Of a stretch of DNA of 27,166 bases, positions 6,110 to 18,100 are shown piece after piece. The notes under the pieces are model-generated. The model was not told the origin of the DNA. It ran no database searches and saw only the letters and a program-made list of their open reading frames with translations. The first letter of the stretch is position 1. Each line of letters begins with the position of its first letter. The DNA comes from CAZMHN01 sp964566145 (GTDB lineage: Bacteria; Patescibacteriota; Patescibacteriia; Veblenbacterales; UBA10138), in the NCBI GenBank assembly GCA_964566145.1, contig CAZMHN010000013.1, positions 1 through 27,166 of the forward strand. The letters run 5' to 3'. The position numbers and the translations under genes are program-made.

Positions 6110-9100
6110 ATGGGGGCTCAGCGCGAACGCATGCAAAATTCTTTTGTAAAATCAGTTTCCCCTCAGGCAAGGTCAGATAAAACAGACAAGCAATTCGTAA
6201 AGGGCGTTTTCCGGCTCTCGTCCAAAGCAGCCGAGTTTTTGTTTTTTTCTCTGGTATGGCTGGCCAAGGTAACCGGTACGGTGGTGGCGGGCGTGCTCTA
6301 CGGCGTGTTCATCAGTTTGGTGTACGTATCAAGGGAATTGGCCAGCTTCGTCAGGTTCTCAGAGCCTCACGTTGAGAAAGCGGCTCTGCGTTACGCGGTG
6401 CCGGTCGTCGGGAGGGTTCAGCGTCTACTGGCCTGGGCGCTGGTTTGTTATTTCAGGGGCGTGCAAGAACTCAGCAGGCTGAGTCTAGATTATGCATTAC
6501 ATAGCTTGTTGCCATTCCTAAGGCAACATGCGCCAGCCGTAAGCAGTGCAGTGTTCCGTGCGGCGGATTTGGCTGTGCGATGGTTTAGCGGCGCAAGTAT
6601 TCGCGTGTCGGCTTGGTTCGGCGCCGGTTCCGCCGCCATCGCACACGAGGCCAAGCTTGGGTACGATCACGCGCGGCAGGAGATAAGCGAGCGGGTGGAG
6701 CGCGCACGGTCGAACGAATCGAGCCAGCCGCTTGACGGCGTGTCGTTTGTACAGGAGCTGAAGCTATTCCTGTTGTGGCTGCTCCGGCCTCTGTACAAAT
6801 TCGTTCCGGCGCTCTTTCAGGGCAGCGGCGACCTGGCTACCCAGCAGCTGACGCTGGCGCTTCAGCCCGCGGTCACGTATTCGGATTTCAGACAGCTCAT
6901 CAGGGAGCCGCGCCATCATCTACTGCGGCGAGCCGCGGCCACCTGGCTGTTGTTCGCGGTGGTGGCTTCCACTATGGGCGTGGCAAGCTTCACTCCTCTG
7001 TTCGACTGGCTGTTTCAGGGCAGGCAGGATGCGTTCGCGGCCCCGTTCACCGGCGCCATCAAAGTTTCCAAACAGTCCACCACGCTTTCAACTGCCGGGG
7101 GCTGGCTGGAGGCCATGGCCTATTCCGGGGACGGGCAGAACGGCGACGGTGATTTCTTACAGCCCATTCACCCCGGAGCCACGACCGAGGGCGCCGCCGG
7201 CACGCTCGCCATCGGCACGGTGGCGCTTGGCACCGTGGCGGTCAACAACTACGACGCGGCCGGGCCGCATTTCATCCCGTTCAAGCCCAATGCGGACGGC
7301 AATTTGTACGGCATCACGCTGGCCATACAGAATACGGCCACGGTCGTGAACAACACCAACGTGGTCGTGGAAGTGCTCCGCTTCCCCAACGCCAGCTACA
7401 CCGGCACGCCGCCATCGGTGACTTGGAGCGACTACGTGACCTGCTCGGCGGTCGGCACCTGCACCTACGGCAACAGCTACGACGACGTGGTGATCGAGCG
7501 ACAGGCGGTCATGCGTTTTGACCAGACCATTTCCGGAGAAACCTTGTACCCCGGCCAATACGGCATTCATTACATGGATTTCCGCTTCGACCCGCCCTTG
7601 GCCGTTACTACCGTACAGCACTACGGTTTCAGGGTTTACTACAACAACCTCACCACCTCGGCTTCGTGGCCCAGGGGCACTTCCACCAAGCTCATTACCA
7701 ATGCGGCCAATTTCGGTCTGGGAGTGAAAGATGTCGATGTGGTTGATGCCAATACAGTTACCATTCCATTGGCCAACAGCAACACGGCGGTGTCCCTAAA
7801 CTCCGCGGCCGGCATCGGCGCGTATGCCGGCACCGTTTCCAGAACGCAGAACGAGCATTGGACAGGCGTGTATTCTTCAGCGAACGGCAATTGGACCATA
7901 ACCGGCTCATTGTCCGGGGCCCAGACGAATAAGCTCACTACCGCGACCACCGGCGGGACAGGCGCCGCGTGGGTGAACGACGGCGTGACCACAACCACCC
8001 TGACAGCCCCTGCCACCGCCAGCACCCGTTTGTGCGTGAATTCAACAGCCGGTTTTGCCGTCAACCAGAACATAGACATTTGGGATTCCGATACGGCGCC
8101 CGTAACCAGGACGATTGCTTCTTTGAACGCTTCGGACGGCAACTGTAGCAACGGGCCGTCCATCATTGTGACTGCGGCGCTGTCCGCCAACGAAACGTAC
8201 ACCACGGACAAGAATCCGACCGTGGCCCGTTCCATATGGAAGCTAAGGTTCATTCAAGGCGCGGAGGAGGCGATAACGCAGGTCCTTTCCACGACCAAAT
8301 TCTGCGTCGGCAACGCGGCCGGCTTCTCGACCTCCGGAACGTCCAACAACATCAACCTGTGGGACAACAACTCCGCGCTCGGAGCCAACCGCATCACCAC
8401 GGTCACGGTGGACGACGCGGCCTGTACCACCAATCCCGGGGACGACAGCTTGACGGTCGCCTCGACCATTGCGGCTTATACCCTAGACCAGAGCGCTCGG
8501 GTAGCGGAGATAAACGCCAACTTGAGCAACTTTGGCCCGCCGGACGACGGCGACGCGTTCAGGTTCACCAGCCTGAACATGGGCCAAAACCCGACCAAGA
8601 CCGGCGCCGGCACATCCATGGTGCTGTTGTACGGGAAAACCGTGGCGCCGGCCACGAGCGCCAACAACTACCCGTGGATCGCCAACCAGCGCCACCTGTT
8701 CTTCGTGGCGTACGGCGATGCCGATACTTCCGCTCCTGTGGACGGCGATTTCGTGGTGGTTGGCGCTGGCGCGACTGACCCAGACACCGGCGATTCAACG
8801 AATTTGTCGAACGACCTGCTCATAGCCAATACATCCGGCCACACTGTGACGGTTGATAAGAATTTTGAAATGCCGCTCATCTACACCGGGGCCACTGGCG
8901 GCGGCGTCAACGGAGGGGGCACGACGGCCGCCACTGCTTCTTACGGCGGTTCGGGGTTCGTTTCCATGCTTTTGACTTCGCGCTCCAAGCTGGCGGTAAG
9001 CAATGCGGCGAACCAGCATTACAGATTGGCGGCGCCCGGCAGGGTATTGCTGTCTTCGGACGCTTCTTTGGAACTCGGCTCCAGCTCGGCGGCCCTGCCG

Positions 9101-12100
9101 AACACAAGCTCGGTCGACCTGTACTTTGATTCTTCCGGGCCGGACTTTTCCACGACATTGTCCGCGGACTGCAACGCCGCCGCCACTTCCTGCACCCTCA
9201 CTTCGGTCAGCGGGCTGTACATCGGCGACGTGGTCGAGATAAAGGACAACAATTCCTCGCCCATACTGGTGTCGCTCGCCTCGGTGAACACAAGCACAAA
9301 GGTGGTCACGTTCATGGCGGCCGTGAACTACTATCCTTGGGTTGCTTCCATTCCAACAGGCTACGCCTACACAGTGGCGCAAGGAGCCACGGTAAGCCGC
9401 GGACCCTCGACCTATCGGCCCACCGGCGCAGACCGCAGGGCGTTCGTGTACGGGGCCAGGGCCGCGGGAGTAAGGAACAACATTTATTCGTACGGCTCTG
9501 ACAATTACCGCACGCCGGTCGCCGACCTGGCGGTGGACATTGACGCCAACATCGATACCGGCTTCCTGGCCGCAGAGCAGACCATGGCCGGGAACACCTG
9601 GCTCGACGTGAAAGGTTCTTCGGGAAGCGTGGCCGGCAACTGGTCCGCGCTGGACCCGTTGTCCGTGGCCCAGGGCACAAGCCTGGCAGTGAACAATTGG
9701 GACTCAACCTTGGGCATGGGAGCCGACGATAACGGCAACGTGTTCCCCACCTGGGCAGGCGCCAACGGAGCCGGAGCGCCCGGTACTTTGGGCTACAACG
9801 CCGACGCCCAGTACAACGCGGAAATGACGGAGATAGGCACGGTGCCGCTCACTAACGCGTACAACGCCGATTACAACGGCGGGGGAGGCGTTGTCTATTC
9901 CTCGAACTACGGCACTTCGTCCGCCTGGACTATTTTCGGCGACGGAGCCAACACCGAAGCCAACGATGCGGTGTATTTCGGAGACCAGGGCAATACTCCC
10001 GTGTACGGACTTGAATTCAACGTTGGCACGGCCATATCCGCCGACGCCACCCGCGTGTGGGAGTACTATCAGTCGGGCGTGGGCTGGACCGAGTTTACCC
10101 CGACCTTTGGCTGGAAGCACGTGCCCAGGGGAACTAATAACTATGGGCTTGGCGAATATTGCATACCTTTCAACAGCGACCCGACCTATCCGACCGCCAC
10201 GGTTTCGATTACGGATACCAACACCATGCTGACCGCCAGCCAGCTGGTGAAGATAAAGGACAACGATTCGCCCACGGTCATTCGTAGGATATCCAGCGTG
10301 ACCGCGGGGGTGCCGGCGAACGTGGTGTTCACGGAGGTCGTACCTTCCGGGTACACCACGGCCCAGAGCGCTAAGCTCTGCGTGCCCAACGGCGGCAACT
10401 GGCAGCCAATGAATCCTGCCAGCCTGTTCACCCAGACCGGGCGCACGCTCATATCCTGGAACTCATGGGATACGCCCAGTGCGGCCAAAACAAGCGTGAA
10501 CAGCGTGAATGCCTATTGGGTAAGGAACAGGTTATCAAGCTTCACTTCCTGGACCACCTCGCCCACCAACCAAACCACGCCGGTGTCAATGCAGGGGGTT
10601 GAGGATGTGAGTTCGTATCCGTTCACGGTGTCCAATTCCGTGAACGAGGCCAGGTTCAACCATTTGTCAGCCGGGGCTTCGTTCGATCCCAACGAAACCT
10701 GGGTACTGCGCTACAACGACAATTCAACTTCCGTGTCCACGCTCAAAACCACGCGCTGGTACGAATCGCAGGTTGCGTCGTGGGGCACGGCCCATCGCTG
10801 GACCAGCCCCAATCCGGACGGCGAAACTTCGGCTTACTATGAAAAGAACACCCAGGAAGGAAACTGGCACACGATGAACGGCGGGTTCGGCTGGGCCGAT
10901 TACAGCGTGTATGCCAAGGTGTACATGAATCAGGCGTCGGACACCACCGAACGCAAGTTGGGGATATTCCTTAGACAGGATGCGGAGGATTACGGCTATG
11001 CGCTGTACATTTACAAATCCAATACCGTTCAGCGGATGCAGTGGTACACGACCGCGGCCGGAGCGGAGACCGCGATCGGCTCCTCCACCAACATAACTTT
11101 CAACGCCAACACCTGGTATTGCGTACGAGCCGAGGCCAGCGGCACCACGCTTCAAGCCAAGTTCTGGTCGCCGGCGTCGGAGGATGCCGATTGCAACGGC
11201 GACGCCAATGAACCGGGCACCTGGACGGAATCGGAAACCAACTCCACTTTCACAGCTGGACGATTCGGTCTGGCGGCTGATGCCATTCTGGCGAGGTTCG
11301 ACGACGTCACGGTCAGGAACACCGGCCTGACCGAAACCTGGTTCAATGATAATTTCAATGATACCGGATGTTGGAACGTCATAGGCTCTATTCACGGCTC
11401 GCAGGGTTGTGCTTATAACGGCACGCCGTTCACAAGCAGTTACATCAATTTCACCATTAAGCATAAAGGCGGAGTTCAGTGCGGAGAGAGCGGCGCGAAT
11501 GCCTGTTCACCCGCCCCCAACACGCCTGAGCAAGGCGATGAAATATACGTTTCGCCTTTGATGCGCGGTAGCAACATCGGGCTGGATGAAGCCACCGGCA
11601 TTGCCACTTCGGACGCGTACACCAAGTATGAGAATTGGGATTTCGTTTATAATTCTGGTTCGTCGAATTGGAGCGTGACAGGTTCGCAGTACGGCTCCGC
11701 CGGCACGGCCGCCCCGGGTTCCACCTACACCTCGCCGGGAGGGGAGATATCCTTGCGCATAAAAGCCGGCACGCCCAGCGGACCCAAGTTCGGTACCAGG
11801 GCGGCCTACTTTAACAATTCCTTCGTGCGCGGGGCAGGCAGCTTCGCTGGATTGAACGTCAAGAACTCCGCCATACTAATGCAGCCTACCTGGGCGCTCA
11901 CCGGCTCTTCCACGCAATATAACATAGAGGGCTCGGCTGGCGTGGCCGCACAAAAGGGGACTTTGGATTTCTGGTTCAAGCCGAATTTCACCGGCAGTCC
12001 GGACTATGTGCAGTATCTGTTCGACTACGCGGCCAACACCAACACGGACCGCATCTTAGTGCGCATAATGCCCACGGGCGTCATAGAGGCCGTGGTTGCT

Positions 12101-15100
12101 CCGGCATTGGGCAGAAGCGCGAACAACATGCTGTACACTCCGTTCTCAGCCACGGCCGGACAGTGGTACCATTTCCGCCTGGCCTGGGAGGACAGCGATA
12201 CCGGCCAGCTCAATATGAAGCGGGCGTGGCTGGACGGCGCCGCTTTTGCCACTAATCAAGGAACTGCTTTAGGCGGGCGGGGCGCCAATGCTGGCATAAT
12301 ACGCATTGGCAATTCCTGGCAGTACAATGCCGGTTTCGATGGCGCCATCGACGAGCTGGCTATTTTCGACGACGCCATAGACACCTCCGGCTCATGCAAC
12401 TGGGGTGACTTTACCGCGCCCGCGAGCGCCTGGACCAGCGGACAATCGGCCGGATGCGGAACCAGTACCGGTAGCAACATTTACCTGGCGCACTTTGATA
12501 CTGCCATGGACCCGCAAAAAGGGTTCATTTGGGCCGACTACTTCACCGGTCTGCCCGCGCTCGTATTCGTGAACGGCGCGGATACGCTTACCAATGACCG
12601 CATCCGCGTGACTACCTATCCGAACCGGACGCGGCTGTGGGTGGACAACACCGGCTCGCCTTTTTCAGCCGCGGCCAGGGTGAAGTATTCCGAAGGCTAC
12701 GCGCTGGGTACGTCCGCTGGCTGGATGACCGGATTCCAGTACCACCACCGCGCCGCTTCCGCCAACAGCCAGCACCCCATCAGTTCCCCGGTCATGAACA
12801 TGCGCAGGCAGATACGGCTGTGGTCGGACGAAGAGGCGCCGCCGGGGAACCGCATGTATCCGATCAATCAGGGATACGGCTTCCTCCTGTACAACCCCAA
12901 GGAGCTGGATGTGAACCACATGGAAATGACCCAGCAGTACTACGGGTTCTATTTGTCAGGCAATGCACAGCGTACCGCCACCTCGCACGTCAGCCAGTAC
13001 ATCAGGAAATCGGCGTTCAACAACGTACAGGCTAACGTCATTTACACGCTGAACAAAACTTTGGGTAGCCAGTACATAGACGCAAACAACTTTTCTTCGC
13101 TGGATTACTACTATTATCCGTTCCGCGAGGATTCATCGAGCAACATTACGTTCTCCAACAACTACGTGACAGGCTACACGGCTTCCGGGTACCTGCTTTA
13201 CATGAACCTGGGCAGGATATTCACAATTTCCGGCAACAAGATATTGAACGCCTACTATCCCGTTTGGCTGGCCGCCGGTACGGCCAAGGTTACGCTCACC
13301 AACAACCAGTTGTGGCGGTACCGGAGGGGCTTGTGGCTGAACGGCAACTCGTTCATCACCATGTCGGGCAACTCGTTCGACGGCGGCGTTTCCTCCGAAG
13401 CGAACAACGGGTACTACGGAACCGGCATCTACGTGGCGCCGGCCTCGAGCAACGTGGAAATAACGGACGCGAATTCCACCTTCGGCAAATCAGTGTGGAA
13501 CGAGGCGGACGTGTCCATGCCGCCGGACACGGCTTCGTGGCTGGCAGGAAGCCTTCTGCGTTTCATTGGCGAGGGTACGAGCTTCAACAGCAACTTCCAT
13601 TACTTAGGCTCTTCGACCCAGGACAAGTTCGGCGGCGAATACCTGACCACCGCCATTCCCGGCGTGGACGTGCGGGTAGGCTCTGGCAAGGACATTGTGA
13701 ACTACACCAACTTCGGATTGATGCGGACAAGCGGCGCTTCCTTGCCGGATACAACGGTGAAAACAGCAGGCGGCTACGGCTGGCGCATGGAATCGACCTC
13801 CAAGACAGACGCCTTGGAATACACAGCCAAGGTGGTGGGCGTGGCGGGCGAGCCACTGGCCGTGACCGGATACATCCGCCTGAACGACGATTACGGCACA
13901 GCGAACCTGCCCACCGTGACGCTGTCTGGACTAGGCATGACCGGGGCGAACCTTACCTGGACGGCGGCCGCCACTACCGATACTTGGCAACAGTTCGTGG
14001 TGTCGGGCACGCCCACGGAGTCCGCCCTGGCCACCGTGACCGTGAGCATAAAATCCACGCCCGTAGTGGCCGATTCAGGCATGGCCGAGAACGTGGACGA
14101 CGGCGGCACAATCAACATGGCGACCGTGATAGAGGACACCGACAAGTCATGGACCTGGAATCAGTGGACAGGGTATAAATTGCGCGACGACCAGGGGTTC
14201 GTCTTTGACGTGATAGGCAATACCGCCACGCGTTTGTTATTGAAAGGCACCAGGATTCCTTTCGCCAATACACTGCCCACCCAGCCGTACGGCGGCACTT
14301 ACGAAATATTCGCGCCTCCATACGTGTACCTTGACGACGTGTCGGTGTTGTCCGGCACGGTGGACACGGGCACTCTGGACTTCCACTCCCAGGGCCAGCC
14401 GGTTTCGCCCTGGCTTGCCACGGGCCTGACCGCCGCGGGCATCTGGGGCGCCCAGTATTCGACCTTCGCTGATATAACAGGTTCGTTCGGACAGCTTTTG
14501 AACGACCGCTTGGCCATCAAACGCGCTTTGGTGAGCGATGCGGGCGCGACCACTACCCAGTTCATAACCGACCTGACCGAGACCACCACGAACTTCTACC
14601 AGAACCAGGTTCTGGTCATGATGTCTGGGCAGAACAACGGATTGTCCCGGCGCATTTCGGCGTACAACGGAACCACCAAGACCATAACCGTGGACACGGC
14701 CTTCCCGTACGCGCCGGCGTTCAACGACGATTTCGTCATTCTGAGCCAGTACGCCGCGGCGTCGAGCGGAAGCGGGGCGACGGCTGAGGAGATAGCCGAA
14801 GCGGTGTGGGAGTACGTCGACCGTAAATTGACCAGCGCGTCTTTGTCCGGCGGCGGCGCCCTGGCCACCAGCGCGGAAATCGCCACCCTGCAGGCCGACG
14901 TCACTTACATCAAGAACGCGGTGGATGACATTTACACCGATACGCAATATATAACAGGCGTTGTGGACGACATCCTGGCCAAGTGGGGCGCGAATAACGC
15001 CGCTGGAATCATGGCCGATCTGGATACGGTCAAGACCAGATTAGGCCAATACACGGACGCGTCCGATGTGAATACGCTGTTCGGCCGCACCAAGTTCCTG

Positions 15101-18100
15101 CAGGAGAAGTGGGGGACGCAGACTGCCCAGGCGATTTACGATAAGGCCGACGATGCCTACGACAAGATACTGGAGGTGCAGGGCGAACTGGGCTATGACG
15201 GACAAGCCACTACCGCGTACCAGGATTTGCAGACTTTGAAGGGCTACACGGACCAGCTTGAAGGCTACGTGGATACTTTGGAAACGTATGTAGGCCTGCC
15301 AGCGGACGCCTCGACCGCAGACACCCTGTTCGGGAGGATAAAGAAGAATTACGAGGCGGTTCAGGCGCTCAATAACATTACGGCCCAGCAGGTATGGGAG
15401 TACGGCACCAGGGAAATAACCGGCGGAGTCTCCTTGTCCGACCCGACCCAGGTGTGGGACGTGGCGGCCGCTTCTCTTTCCACCGTTGGCTCCATTGGAA
15501 AGCTTATCGCGGACAACCTGGACGCGGCGATTTCCAGCAGAGGCACGAGCAATCTGACAGCGGCCGACGTGTGGAGCGAAGCCACCCGGACCATTACCGG
15601 CATAAGCAACGACGGACTGGCCGCCATTGCCACCGAGATATGGACCGATGCGTCCCGTACTCTCACGTCGGATGACGTTACCGCCCAGCGCGTCTGGGAT
15701 ACATTGTTGTCCGCCATCACTACCACCAACAGCATCGGCCTTTTGCTCAAGACGAACATTGACACCTCGCTGTCTGCGGTCAAGACGGATTTGACGTCTG
15801 AAATAAACGCGAATGAAGCCAAAATTGACACTTTGATCGCGAATTCGATAGTTGCCCAATCTTCGGTCAATGATTCTACTCCCACGGTCACTGAATTCGA
15901 TACGAATCTGACTAACGCCAATGACAATTATTATAACGACGGCGTTTTGCTGTTCACTTCTGGACTTAATTCCGGGCAGGTAAGGCGGATATACGATTAT
16001 GCCGGCGCCACGAAAACGATCACCGTTGATCCGGCGCTGGTAATTGCTCCGTCCAACAGCGATACTTTCACGATACTGGCCCAAAGCGCGGCCGCGTCGC
16101 TTGACGCTTCGACTATTTGGAACTATGCCACCCGGCGTTTGACCGACGCTCAGCTTGATTCCGGTTCCTTGGCGACTCTGGCCAACTTAAGCACGGCCCA
16201 AACGGCTCTCGCTACCGAAATAAACCAAAACGAGACTAAAATTGACAGTTTGATCAACAGCCTGATCGTTGATCAAAAAGCCGTTAACGACCTCAGTCCG
16301 TCAACAACCCAGTTTATTACCAGTTTAACGAACGCCAATAACGATTTTTACAATGACGGCGTTATGGTCTTTACTTCCGGAAATAACGCCGGCCAAGTCC
16401 GAAAGATCAGCGACTACGACGGCACGACAAAAAGAATAACTGTCAGCCCGGCTTTAACCATCGCCCCTGCCAATGGCGACACTTTTACTATTTTGGCCCA
16501 GTCCTCCAGCGCATCCCTGGATCCTTCATCCATTTGGAGCTATGCCACCCGGCGCCTGACCGACGCCCAGCTTGATTCAGGGTCCCTAAGCACTTTGGCT
16601 GATTTGACCACCACAGAAACGGCTTTGAGCACCGATATCAGCAACGTGCAGAATTCCGTTGATCTTTTGACCGCTGATCTGATCTCTATCCGTTCAACCG
16701 TGGCCGCCGCCCCCGCGCCGGCAGTGTCATCGTTTGGCACCAATTTGACCTCGGCGGTAAATGATTTGTATAACAACGCTCTGATTACTTTTACTTCCGG
16801 CGTCAATGCCGGCGTGGCGCGCCGCATTGAAGATTATGACGGCGCAACCAAAGTTCTGACCATAGAACCGGATTTGGCGTCTGCACCGGCAAATGGAGAT
16901 GCCTTTACGATACTCAAACAGATCGCAGTGCCAACCGGCAAGATCGCAGGCATTCAGAGCGACGTCGCGGTCATCAAGGCTGACGTCACAACCATAAAAG
17001 CCGACGTGGCCCTGATCAAGACACAGCTGGACAATATTGACTCTGCCATAGATGATTTGCAGACCGACGTGCAGAACATCGAAGTCACTGGCGGCACGAG
17101 CAGTAACACCATAGTGTACCGCGTGCAAGCCGACGACATGTTCACGGAGCTAAGCTCGATCTCGACAGCCATTTCCAGCATCAATACCTCCATTGGAAAA
17201 ATAGACAACAGCATGCTGGCTTCAATTTTATCGCTTTCCCAGGAGAGCCTGACAGATACAAAGTACATAAAGAACAAGCTGGCAGACTTCAAGGCCGTTA
17301 CGACAGTTCAAAGGCAGGTGCTTGAGAATACTGCCGCGCCGGTCATAAACACATGGTATACGTCAGGCTCGGTCGATTTGAACATGATGATCACCAATCC
17401 CGCCGACGTGAAAACCAAGGTGCCGTTCAAGATATACCTGCCCAAGGAGGCCAGGCTGGAGCACGTTATGGAGGACGGCGGCTTGAATATTCAGTACGAC
17501 GTCCAATTGGACACCCTGTACGCTTCCGGCGAGATTGAGCTTGGTCCGAAAGAGAGCGTCAAGAAAACCGTGAAGATGAGGGACATTTGGCAGATTGCCG
17601 ATACGGATTTGAATCTCATCAAGGCGCAGGCCGCTAACTACTACAAAGAAGTAGAGTCAAGCTCTTTGTCGGCTCAGGCCCTGTTGCTGAAGAACGACAT
17701 TGAATCCAGGGCGGATAGGATATTGAGAACCCAGAAAGAGAACACGGCTACGCCGCAGGATAAGATAATGACCTACCGCGACAACATGGAGTCATTATCA
17801 GCGGTGGAGAAGGAACTGGAGGAGCTCAAGGCCTTGGTGGTGCAGTTCGACGACAATCGCGGGTTCCTGGGTTCCTTGGGCGGCATTCAGACCGTGGCAG
17901 TGTGGGGCATCATTCTGGCGTTCGTGAGCGGGTTCTCCCTGCTGACGCTCATTCTGTTCTCCATGTGGAGGCACCAGGTCAGGATAGCGAACAATCAGCT
18001 CGTCTGGCAGGCGCGGGCCATGTCAAAAGGCAAGCTTGATGAAGTGGCGCTTAGAGCCATGCTCTCGGACGGCAAGATAAGTCCCAACGAGCACAAGGTG

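Noticed and set aside
15041..16084. Long open frame on the minus strand inside the giant gene (also 14237-14947 and 10724-11464)
   Set aside because: These are antisense shadows of the GC-biased repetitive plus-strand gene; they have no start signals, and their translations show no domain character.
14525..16921. Integrated prophage because of phage-fibre-like modules
   Set aside because: No integrase, capsid, terminase, portal or attachment repeats are present; the modules lie inside one membrane-anchored gene.
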